NCBI GenBank assembly: GCA_016741945.1 | Contig: JACVCQ010000132.1 | Coordinates: 1 to 6,962 of the forward strand | DNA length: 6,962 nt | Reading direction: 5' to 3' | DNA from: Chitinophagaceae bacterium | GTDB lineage: Bacteria; Bacteroidota; Bacteroidia; Chitinophagales; Chitinophagaceae | In this document: positions 1 through 5,059 of the stretch, in pieces | How the letters are laid out: each line of letters begins with the position of its first letter | Numbering within the stretch: the stretch's first letter is position 1 | The notes under the pieces: generated by a model | What the model saw: only the letters and a program-made list of their open reading frames with translations | Told to the model about the DNA's origin: nothing | The model's database searches: none | Made by a program: the position numbers and the translations under genes

Positions 1-1
1 T

Positions 2-1429
2 GCTACTACAACGCAGTACGGCGTTGTGAATAGTTGGCGCTGGGATCTCGGTGATCTTACTACTGCAGCCGATACATCCAGAAGAAAAGATACCGCTTGG
101 AAATATACAACTCCCCAAACGGTTCAGGTAAAATTGGTAACAACCAATAGCAAAGGTTGTATTGACTCCATCACCAAACCCATTATCATACGCGATAAAC
201 CTCTCGTCAATCTTGCATTTCGAGATACTTTGATATGCAGTATTGATACCCTCACTTTACGAAGTACCATCGGCAACGGAACAGTTTCGTGGACGACAGA
301 CAGACCCGCGAGTTTGGCCCGCATGTTGAATATCAATACACCCAACCCCATTGTATATCCGGTTGATACCACTCGTTATTTTATTACGATCAATGACAAT
401 GGTTGTATCAATACCGATACTGTTACGGTGAACGTACTTGACTTTATTGATGTTGAACTTGGATTGGATACAAGTATATGTCGCACCGATCAATTCACAT
501 TGAGTCCGGTCAGTGATGCGCTGAGTTATCAATGGACTACTTCTACCGGAGTAATCATTCCGGGTAACATCAAATATCCAATAGTACAACCATTGGTCAA
601 TACCATGTATTATGTAACCGCTAATTTGGGTTATTGTCAGGATAGAGATTCTGTATTTGTAAAAGTGTTGCCTTATCCACAAGCCACAGTAAGAAGTGAT
701 ACTACGATTTGTTTTGGTGATCGTGTGCAATTGGGAGGATCTATTGTAGGTGCCGCTTTTAACTGGTCTCCTTCTTCTTCATTGATTAATGCCAATACAT
801 TGTTTCCAATCGCAGGTCCATCTAGAACCACACAATATATTCTTACCGCAATTGATACCTTAGGTTGTAATAAACCTGTTCGAGATACCGTAACCATTTT
901 TGTCACTCAGCCTCTTACTGCTTATGCAGGTAGAGATACTTTTGTGGTTGCCGGAAGACCGGTACAACTATCGGCAGAAGGTGGTACTAATTATCTATGG
1001 ACCCCTACTACAGGATTGGATAATCCAACCATTGCTTCGCCAATCGTTACACTACCTGAAACCATTGATTCGATACGTTATATTGTTCGTGCGATTGGTG
1101 CCGGTGGTTGTTATGATGAAGATGATGTGATTGTTCGTGTTTTTAAAACAGGCCCTGATCTTTTTGTACCCTCAGCTTTTACACCCAATGGAGATGGAAG
1201 AAATGATATAATACGACCCGTAGGCGTAGGTGTTGCAACATTACAATACTTCAGAATTTATAACCGATGGGGACAATTACTATTCTCGACCAATCAAACA
1301 GGAAAAGGCTGGGATGGTACTTTTAACGGCACCTCTCAACCACCGGGAACCTATGTATTCGAAGCCGTAGGCACCGATCAATTGGGTAATCGTATATATA
1401 AAAAGGGAACGATTGTGTTGATTAGGTAA
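2..1429 (+). CDS. Secreted multidomain protein with PKD/Ig-like repeats and T9SS type B C-terminal sorting domain (3' part)
   Basis: The open frame runs in from the left edge, so the gene is 5'-truncated. The GTG at 26 lies inside a PKD-like strand (SWRWDLGD) and is not a credible start. Residues are numbered from the codon at base 2 (475 visible). Residues 1 to about 63 are the end of a PKD-like domain. Four Ig-like repeats of about 76-80 residues follow (about 67-146, 149-224, 226-304, 306-382), each with a DT-x-IC or similar opening and a late C...D-x-V-x-V strand. Residues about 386-475 are the gliding motility-associated C-terminal domain (CHU_C type): FVPSAFTPNGDGRND, FRIYNRWGQLLF, GWDGTFNG, PPGTYVF, ending KKGTIVLIR. 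In this family the domain targets proteins through the type IX secretion system to the cell surface or medium. An adhesin or structural role is inferred. No enzymatic domain is visible in this part. The stop codon is followed by a repeat-rich gap. Confidence 0.93.
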   Translation, partial: ATTTQYGVVNSWRWDLGDLTTAADTSRRKDTAWKYTTPQTVQVKLVTTNSKGCIDSITKPIIIRDKPLVNLAFRDTLICSIDTLTLRSTIGNGTVSWTTDRPASLARMLNINTPNPIVYPVDTTRYFITINDNGCINTDTVTVNVLDFIDVELGLDTSICRTDQFTLSPVSDALSYQWTTSTGVIIPGNIKYPIVQPLVNTMYYVTANLGYCQDRDSVFVKVLPYPQATVRSDTTICFGDRVQLGGSIVGAAFNWSPSSSLINANTLFPIAGPSRTTQYILTAIDTLGCNKPVRDTVTIFVTQPLTAYAGRDTFVVAGRPVQLSAEGGTNYLWTPTTGLDNPTIASPIVTLPETIDSIRYIVRAIGAGGCYDEDDVIVRVFKTGPDLFVPSAFTPNGDGRNDIIRPVGVGVATLQYFRIYNRWGQLLFSTNQTGKGWDGTFNGTSQPPGTYVFEAVGTDQLGNRIYKKGTIVLIR

Positions 1430-1447
1430 TGGTTCTGGCGAATAGGA

Positions 1448-1466
1448 ATAGCTAATAGGCCATAGC
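1448..1466 (+). repeat. Left arm of intergenic inverted repeat (AGCTAT family)
   Basis: This 19-nt arm is perfectly complementary to 1530-1548 and lies 18 bp after the stop codon of the secreted-protein gene. Further degenerate units of the same kind run on to about 1498 (cttatggcaaa, ttcatggcaaatagctta), so the left side is a short degenerate array rather than a single unit. The 63 nt between the arms contain no gene. The gap 1430-1569 is otherwise empty apart from the promoter box of the next gene. Confidence 0.85.
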
Positions 1467-1529
1467 TTATGGCAAATGGTTCATGGCAAATAGCTTATTG
1501 AAGAATCTACTTATTCATTTTTACCATAC

Positions 1530-1552
1530 GCTATGGCCTATTAGCTATCTGC
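1530..1552 (+). repeat. Right arm of intergenic inverted repeat (AGCTAT family)
   Basis: Bases 1530-1548 pair perfectly with 1448-1466. The longer stretch 1530-1552 matches 3755-3777 in direct orientation at 20 of 23 positions, including an identical AGCTATCTGC end. That shows the element is a dispersed family and not a local terminator. It ends just before the proposed -7 box of the downstream dehydrogenase gene and is not followed by a T-run, which argues against a simple intrinsic terminator. Confidence 0.82.
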
Positions 1553-1557
1553 CCCCT

Positions 1558-1565
1558 TAACTTTA
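1558..1565 (+). promoter_or_regulatory. Candidate Bacteroidota -7 box for the SDR gene
   Basis: TAACTTTA matches 5 of the 6 fixed positions of the Bacteroidota -7 consensus TAnnTTTG. The ATG follows only 4 nt after the box, so a transcript from here would have almost no leader. No clear -33 TTTG is seen at the usual distance; that position lies inside the AGCTAT repeat. There is no Shine-Dalgarno sequence before the ATG. Confidence 0.45.
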
Positions 1566-1569
1566 CACC

Positions 1570-2328
1570 ATGAAAAAAATCATACTCATTACCGGCGCTA
1601 CATCCGGTTTCGGAAAAGCCATTACTGATACGTTTGCTGCTGCTGGATGGAACTGTATCATTACAGGTAGAAGAAAAGAAAGATTAGATACCATTGCATC
1701 CGATTTACAAACCAAATATGCTATTCAAGTATTATCGCTGGCTTTTGATGTTCAAGACAGAAAAACAGTGACAGATACACTCAATAATCTACCTGAAGAA
1801 TGGCAAGCGATAGATGTTCTGGTGAATAATGCTGGACTGGCACTGGGAAGAGACAGTTTTGAAAATGCCCAACTAGATGACTGGGATACCATGATGGATA
1901 CCAATGTGAAAGGTTTGATGTACGTTACCAAAGCCATCTTGCCATTTATGATCAGTAGAAAAAAAGGGCATATCATCAATATGGGTTCTACTGCGGGGAA
2001 AGAAGTATACAAAGATGGCAATGCTTATTGTGCGAGTAAACATGCGGTTGACGCCATCAGTAAAGCTATGCGGATAGATCTACTGCCTCACCATATTAAA
2101 GTTACAACGATTCATCCCGGTGCTGCCGAAACAGAATTTTCATTAGTAAGATTCAAAGGAGATGCATCTAAAGCAGATGCAGTCTATGATGGGTATCAGG
2201 CATTACAAGCTAAAGATATTGCCAACATTACTTATTACACAGCCACTTTACCTGAACATGTATGCATCAATGATTTGGTAGTCACCTGCACATCACAGGC
2301 TAACTCCTTTTATTTGCACAAAGACTAA
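1570..2328 (+). CDS. YdfG-type short-chain dehydrogenase/reductase (SDR), NADP-dependent
   Basis: This is a classical SDR of 252 residues, the usual length for the YdfG/3-hydroxy acid dehydrogenase group. The cofactor-binding motif TGATSGFG is at 8-15. GRR at 33-35 after the second strand suggests NADP(H) preference. NNAG is at 86-89. The catalytic tetrad is Asn112 (TNVKG), Ser140 (MGSTAG), Tyr153 and Lys157 (YCASK). HPGAAETEF at 182-190 is the usual post-catalytic segment. Relatives oxidise small 3-hydroxy acids such as serine, L-allo-threonine or 3-hydroxypropionate and reduce malonic semialdehyde; the true substrate cannot be read from the sequence. The start is the only ATG directly before the Rossmann strand MKKIILITG. 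The protein is cytosolic with no signal peptide. The gene is probably transcribed alone, since a repeat element lies upstream and a convergent gene downstream. Confidence 0.93.
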   Translation: MKKIILITGATSGFGKAITDTFAAAGWNCIITGRRKERLDTIASDLQTKYAIQVLSLAFDVQDRKTVTDTLNNLPEEWQAIDVLVNNAGLALGRDSFENAQLDDWDTMMDTNVKGLMYVTKAILPFMISRKKGHIINMGSTAGKEVYKDGNAYCASKHAVDAISKAMRIDLLPHHIKVTTIHPGAAETEFSLVRFKGDASKADAVYDGYQALQAKDIANITYYTATLPEHVCINDLVVTCTSQANSFYLHKD

Positions 2329-2336
2329 TTAATTTG

Positions 2337-2350
2337 TCCGCCTAGGCGGA
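2337..2350. repeat. Perfect 14-bp palindrome TCCGCCTAGGCGGA
   Basis: This self-complementary GC-rich sequence lies 8 bp after the SDR stop codon, in an AT-rich gap between convergent genes. With the hairpin at 2362-2387 it forms a paired palindromic module separated by ttcaaattttc. It has no T-run directly after it. It could help end transcription or be a dispersed intergenic palindrome. Confidence 0.75.
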
Positions 2351-2359
2351 TTCAAATTT

Positions 2360-3325
2360 TCAAACCTGCCTGTCGGTAGACAGGTTTTCAAATTTTGACC
2401 TACACTCCATCATTATTTCCTCAACCACGGCTGCTGCAGGTTTGATTTCATGTATGAGTGAACTTACTTGTCCAATTTCCAATTCACCTTCTTCCATATC
2501 ACCTTCAAACATTCCTCTTTTGGCCCTAGCCCTACCTAATATTTCTTTTAATTCCTCTTCAGAAGCACCACGCAGCTCTGCCGCTTTAATTGCTTCTGCA
2601 AATTTGTTTTTTAACAGTCGTACAGGCACAACTTTTTTCATCGCCAACTGAGTATCACCTTCACCTGCCGCAATGACTGCATCTTTAAACGCAGGATGTG
2701 ATGAGGCTTCGGGTGTACATACAAACCTACTTCCTACCTGAACGCCATCAGCTCCCAATACCATTGCTGCCAACATTTGTGTACCAGTGGCAATACCTCC
2801 TGCAGCTATCACCGGAATATTAACAGCTGCTCGTACAGCAGGTATTAAAACCATGGTTGTTGTTTCCTCTCTACCATTATGTCCACCTGCTTCAAATCCT
2901 TCTGCCACAACAGCATCACAACCTGCTTCCTCGGCTTTCTTAGCAAACTTGCTGCTACTCACTACATGCGCAACCTTGATGCCATGTTCTTTCAAAAATC
3001 CGGTCCATGTTTTAGGATTACCGGCGCTGGTAAAAACGATCGGTACTTTTTCTTCTATAATAATATACATCAACTGATCAATATCCGGATACAACAAAGG
3101 CACATTCACACCAAATGGTTGATCTGTTGCTGCCTTGCATTTTTGAATATGTTCACGCAATACATCCGGATACATACTCCCCGCACCCAATAAGCCCAAT
3201 CCACCCGCATTACTCACCGCACTCGCCAACCTCCACCCACTCGCCCATATCATGCCTGCTTGGATGAGGGGGTAGCGGGTGGAGAATAGGCTAGTGAGTC
3301 TGTTTGTTGATAGCTTATGGTTCAT
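2360..3325 (-). CDS. FMN-dependent FabK/nitronate monooxygenase-family flavoprotein
   Basis: The product has 321 residues and a TIM-barrel flavoprotein pattern. YPLIQAGM at 18-25 is the N-terminal FMN-binding strand, followed by SNAGGLGLLGAGS at 38-50. PFGVN is at 70-74, and AEGFEAGGHNG at 141-151 holds the family's active-site His149. AAGGIATG at 174-181 and GADGVQVGSRF at 191-201 bind the FMN phosphate. The whole order resembles both enoyl-ACP reductase II (FabK) and 2-nitropropane dioxygenase/nitronate monooxygenase. The sequence alone does not decide between fatty-acid synthesis and detoxification of nitronates. The first residues (MNHKLST) come from an AGCTAT repeat and the last (NLSTDRQV) from a palindromic hairpin, so neither end is likely conserved. 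No in-frame ATG, GTG or TTG lies between the chosen start and the conserved part. The gene follows the S23 gene by 9 bp and may be co-transcribed with it. Confidence 0.9.
   Translation of the reverse strand: MNHKLSTNRLTSLFSTRYPLIQAGMIWASGWRLASAVSNAGGLGLLGAGSMYPDVLREHIQKCKAATDQPFGVNVPLLYPDIDQLMYIIIEEKVPIVFTSAGNPKTWTGFLKEHGIKVAHVVSSSKFAKKAEEAGCDAVVAEGFEAGGHNGREETTTMVLIPAVRAAVNIPVIAAGGIATGTQMLAAMVLGADGVQVGSRFVCTPEASSHPAFKDAVIAAGEGDTQLAMKKVVPVRLLKNKFAEAIKAAELRGASEEELKEILGRARAKRGMFEGDMEEGELEIGQVSSLIHEIKPAAAVVEEIMMECRSKFENLSTDRQV
2362..2387. terminator. Hairpin at the convergent gene ends, overlapping the minus-strand stop codon
   Basis: Bases 2362-2368 (AAACCTG) pair with 2381-2387 (CAGGTTT). Alternatively CCTGTC pairs with GACAGG around a GGTA loop (2369-2384). 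The motif tcaaatttt flanks it on both sides as a direct repeat. T-rich sequence follows on the plus strand (ttttcaaatttt), and on the minus strand the complement is tttgaaaatttg. It sits between convergent genes, so a bidirectional terminator role is plausible. It also codes for the last residues of the minus-strand flavoprotein. Confidence 0.5.
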
Positions 3326-3328
3326 AGC
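3309..3328 (+). repeat. AGCTAT-family repeat, inner-left copy next to the S23 gene
   Basis: This 20-nt copy is the reverse complement of 3755-3774 at 19 of 20 positions; the match weakens over the following 15 nt (about 9 of 15). On the minus strand it contains the ATG of the flavoprotein gene (3323-3325) and its first codons. It lies 6 bp from the S23 stop codon. No similarity to the other copy is seen outward of 3309, so this is a sharp edge. Confidence 0.85.
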
Positions 3329-3334
3329 ATATAG

Positions 3335-3688
3335 TTATTGATGTGATTTTTGAAAGTTCGTAATCATCTTACATAAATGCTCATACTTGGCATAAAATTT
3401 TTGAAAGACTTCATCTGAAAGATATCCTTTCGCCTTAGCAATAAAAAAACAAGAAACAACTTCAATGCCTGATCTTAATGCATATCTAAGGAAGCGACAG
3501 AATTCTAATCTACTTTGACCAGTAGATCCCTCTGCGATATTTAATACAACAGAGTCTGAAGCCCTCCTCATCTGATTTGATAAACTATAAAGTTCAAATG
3601 GGGGAAAAGTCTTTGCCAAATCATTGACTTCAACAGATAATTCGAGTGCTTGATACCATATTTGTAATCCTTCAAATCGAAATGCCAT
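3335..3688 (-). CDS. S23 / four-helix-bundle protein (23S rRNA intervening-sequence type)
   Basis: The 117-residue protein fits the S23/IVS four-helix-bundle family in length and in its signature. F-x-x-L-x-I-W-x-x-A at 5-14 opens the first helix. E32-L-Y-S-L-x-x-Q-M-R-R-A-S-D-S-V followed by LNIAEG (49-54) is the family core. LEFCRFLRYALRSGIEV is at 61-77. Family members were first found inside 23S rRNA intervening sequences, but most, like this one, stand alone. They form oligomeric helical barrels and are related to the Avd accessory protein of diversity-generating retroelements. Biochemical function is unknown; nucleic-acid binding is often suggested. No rRNA or reverse transcriptase is nearby. 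The gene is bracketed by inverted AGCTAT repeats (3309-3328 and 3755-3774). A hand count gives about 34% GC over 3361-3660, lower than its neighbours (about 40-48% in sampled lines). Both points suggest an inserted cassette. Confidence 0.92.
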   Translation of the reverse strand: MAFRFEGLQIWYQALELSVEVNDLAKTFPPFELYSLSNQMRRASDSVVLNIAEGSTGQSRLEFCRFLRYALRSGIEVVSCFFIAKAKGYLSDEVFQKFYAKYEHLCKMITNFQKSHQ

Positions 3689-3692
3689 GGAA

Positions 3693-3722
3693 TAAAATTA
3701 GTGATCAATCCTATTCAACAAA
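3693..3722 (-). promoter_or_regulatory. Candidate Bacteroidota promoter for the S23 gene
   Basis: On the minus strand TTTG (3719-3722) is followed after 18 nt by TAATTTTA (3693-3700), close to the TTTG-N(about 19)-TAnnTTTG consensus with the last base differing. The ATG at 3688 lies only 4 nt after the -7 box, so transcription would begin at or next to the start codon. The promoter lies inside the repeat-bounded segment, so the S23 gene would carry its own promoter. Confidence 0.42.
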
Positions 3723-3754
3723 CAAGCATTTCTACTAAGTATTTATACCTATTG

Positions 3755-3777
3755 GCTATGACCCATAAGCTATCTGC
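3755..3777 (+). repeat. AGCTAT-family repeat, outer-right copy beside the S23 gene
   Basis: Bases 3755-3774 are an inverted copy of 3309-3328 (19 of 20 positions). The stretch 3755-3777 is a direct copy of 1530-1552 (20 of 23). A working consensus for the first 20 bases is GCTATGRCCYATWAGCTATC. It runs up to the stop codon of the nucleotidyltransferase gene (3777-3779 read on the minus strand). The gap 3689-3776 otherwise holds only the S23 promoter candidate. Confidence 0.87.
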
Positions 3778-4769
3778 TACCCAAAATCAATCTCCGTATT
3801 ATCCCCAATATTCAAACTCCTACTCAAGCCTTTTACAGATGCATCACTGCCGATGAGTGAATTGTCGAGGACTACTTCATAGAGACTGGTATAAGATCCG
3901 AGGATACTATCTCTTACGATGGAATGTTTAATGGTGGTGTTGGCTCCAATGGCTACGTGTGGACCAATAATGGAGTTAGCAATATCGCAACCTGGCGCAA
4001 TACTCACAGGTGGAATGATGATGGTATCTTTGAAATCGTGTCCATCTACAATATTACCTCCGAACTTTTTCAGCAGGGTAGCATTGCTTTCCAATAAAGT
4101 TTCTTTCTTACCGCAATCAAACCAATTCTTTACTTTGAATGACTGAAACTTTGCACCGCGTTTGATCATACAATCCAATGCATCTGTTAAATTATATTCT
4201 CCATAGGTTTTAATATCCTGTGTAAAGAGATGATGCAAGCATTCAAACAGAAAATGGGTTTCTTTTATTTTATATAAACCTACCAATGCCATATTACTCT
4301 TTGGAATAGATGGTTTTTCAACTACTTGTTCAATAAAACCATCATCCCCTATAGAAGCAACACCAAAATTCCTGGGGTCATCTACTTTTTTGATACCTAA
4401 CATACTGTAAGGACTATTCACTACTTCCTTTACATCATACTCACAAATAGTATCACCAAGTGCAACAAACACTTCATCCTGACCTACAATATTTCTGGTC
4501 AATTCAATAGCATGTCCTGTACCCTGACGTTCATTCTGAAAAACAAAATGAGCAGTCATATCCGGATAGGTCTGCTTTACATAATCTTGAATTTTTTCAC
4601 CCAAGTATCCTACTATAAAGATGAATTCATTAATGCCGGCTTCTCTTAGTTGATCAACAATATAACTGAGAATGGTTTTTCCTGCAATAGGAATCAAGGC
4701 CTTAGGTTGTGTATAAGTATGCGGTCTAAGTTTGGTTCCTGCACCCGCTACTGGTATGATTGCTTTCAT
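3777..4769 (-). CDS. Sugar-1-phosphate nucleotidyltransferase with left-handed beta-helix tail
   Basis: The protein has 330 residues. The N-terminal nucleotidyltransferase fold shows GAGTKLRPHTYTQPKALIP at 9-27, where Lys13 stands in the GxGTRLxP signature position usually held by Arg. NERQGTGHA at 79-87 is the nucleobase/sugar contact loop, LGD at 104-106 has the metal-binding Asp106, VEKP is at 150-153, NLTDAL at 193-198 and WFDCG at 216-220. From about 249 on there are hexapeptide-like turns (IIPPVSIAPGCDI, SIIGPHVAIGANTTI, SIVRDSILG) of a left-handed beta-helix. The family includes glucose-1-phosphate thymidylyl- or uridylyltransferases and GlmU-like enzymes, which activate sugar phosphates for polysaccharide synthesis. 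The precise nucleotide and sugar are not decidable here. The beta-helix lacks clear evidence for an added acetyltransferase activity. The start MKAIIPVAG begins directly with the first strand. The gene is divergent from glyA and has a structured leader. Confidence 0.9.
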   Translation of the reverse strand: MKAIIPVAGAGTKLRPHTYTQPKALIPIAGKTILSYIVDQLREAGINEFIFIVGYLGEKIQDYVKQTYPDMTAHFVFQNERQGTGHAIELTRNIVGQDEVFVALGDTICEYDVKEVVNSPYSMLGIKKVDDPRNFGVASIGDDGFIEQVVEKPSIPKSNMALVGLYKIKETHFLFECLHHLFTQDIKTYGEYNLTDALDCMIKRGAKFQSFKVKNWFDCGKKETLLESNATLLKKFGGNIVDGHDFKDTIIIPPVSIAPGCDIANSIIGPHVAIGANTTIKHSIVRDSILGSYTSLYEVVLDNSLIGSDASVKGLSRSLNIGDNTEIDFG

Positions 4770-4781
4770 GGGAGATTATTT

Positions 4782-4843
4782 TTGACGAGTCCATTCGCAC
4801 CATGCTTACAACAGCTCCAACCGGAAGCAGACTTACTCGTCAA
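4782..4843 (-). promoter_or_regulatory. Putative structured 5' leader of the nucleotidyltransferase mRNA
   Basis: TTGACGAGT (4782-4790) and ACTCGTCAA (4835-4843) form a perfect 9-bp closing stem over 44 nt. Inside it TGCTT (4803-4807) and AAGCA (4825-4829) can form a second stem. The closing stem begins about where transcription from the promoter candidate at 4849-4878 would start, and ends 12 nt before the ATG. I recognise no known riboswitch class. Function is inference. Confidence 0.4.
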
Positions 4844-4848
4844 GAGGT

Positions 4849-4878
4849 CGAAAATAGGAAAATCTGGTCATTGGGCAA
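4849..4878 (-). promoter_or_regulatory. Candidate promoter for the nucleotidyltransferase gene
   Basis: On the minus strand TTG (4876-4878) is separated by 19 nt from TATTTTCG (4849-4856), which matches TAnnTTTG at 5 of 6 fixed positions. The spacing fits the Bacteroidota primary sigma factor. Initiation would fall at about 4843-4846, giving a leader of about 75 nt that starts at the closing stem of the proposed structure. Confidence 0.42.
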
Positions 4879-4890
4879 GTGGTGTGGATA

Positions 4891-4906
4891 TTTGGCTGAG
4901 GCCAAA
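4891..4906. repeat. Small perfect hairpin TTTGGC-tgag-GCCAAA
   Basis: A 6-bp perfect stem with a 4-nt loop lies immediately before the AGCT-rich arm at 4907. It is in non-coding sequence between divergent genes. It could be an operator-like dyad or part of the adjoining repeat element. No run of T follows it on either strand. Confidence 0.4.
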
Positions 4907-4936
4907 GCTGCGAGCTTCGAGCTACTAGCTTCGAGC
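4907..4936 (+). repeat. Left arm of AGCT-rich inverted repeat upstream of glyA
   Basis: This 30-nt arm is complementary to 5002-5031 at 25 of 30 positions. It consists of degenerate units around AGCT (cgagcttcgagct, actagcttcgagc). The arms enclose 65 nt of AT-rich sequence (4937-5001) with no gene. The architecture, two AGCT-rich inverted arms around about 65 bp and placed next to a promoter, matches the pair at 1448-1548, but the sequence has diverged. Confidence 0.82.
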
Positions 4937-5001
4937 AAATAAAGGATGTAACATTATAATAATTACTCATTGCATATTCTTACATTAATGAATTACTAGG
5001 A

Positions 5002-5031
5002 GCTAGAAGCTAGCAGCTCGTAGCTCATAGC
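5002..5031 (+). repeat. Right arm of AGCT-rich inverted repeat upstream of glyA
   Basis: This arm pairs with 4907-4936 (25 of 30). It contains gctagaagctagc and cgtagctcatagc; the last unit resembles the AGCTTATGG-type units of the copies at 1448-1552 and 3309-3328. It ends 4 bp before the proposed glyA -7 box. Confidence 0.82.
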
Positions 5032-5035
5032 TTCT

Positions 5036-5043
5036 TATATTTG
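5036..5043 (+). promoter_or_regulatory. Candidate -7 box of the glyA promoter
   Basis: TATATTTG fits the Bacteroidota -7 consensus TAnnTTTG at every fixed position. The ATG is 16 nt downstream, giving a leader of roughly 12 nt. No TTTG is present about 19 nt upstream, where the AGCT repeat arm lies, so the repeat occupies the -33 region. No Shine-Dalgarno sequence is seen before the ATG. Confidence 0.6.
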
Positions 5044-5059
5044 CATCAAATACTTCATC

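Noticed and set aside
26..28. GTG as the start codon of the first gene
   Set aside because: The frame is open to the window edge and the residues before and after it read as one PKD-like domain, so the gene begins upstream.
1448..1552. CRISPR array or simple intrinsic terminator
   Set aside because: Units are degenerate, in opposite orientations, without regular spacers, and no T-run follows the right arm.
2442..3193. Plus-strand ORFs opposite the flavoprotein gene
   Set aside because: They are shadows of a well-supported coding frame on the other strand, with no motif of their own.
3335..3688. Diversity-generating retroelement accessory gene (Avd)
   Set aside because: The fold is related, but there is no reverse transcriptase, template repeat or variable repeat in the window.
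4815..4835. SRP (4.5S) RNA look-alike, ccggaagcag
   Set aside because: The sequence resembles the GGAA tetraloop and AGCAG part, but the conserved GGUCCGGAAGGAAGCAG order and the enclosing helix are absent.
4760..4942. Small plus-strand ORFs in the nucleotidyltransferase-glyA gap (4650-4928 and 4760-4942)
   Set aside because: They overlap the antisense of the nucleotidyltransferase and end in repeat sequence (repeated AGCT units coding S-F-E-L-L-A-S-S-K). No recognisable domain is seen.
4937..5059. Glycine, SAM or tetrahydrofolate riboswitch upstream of glyA
   Set aside because: The predicted leader is only about 12 nt and no riboswitch core motif is visible on the plus strand.
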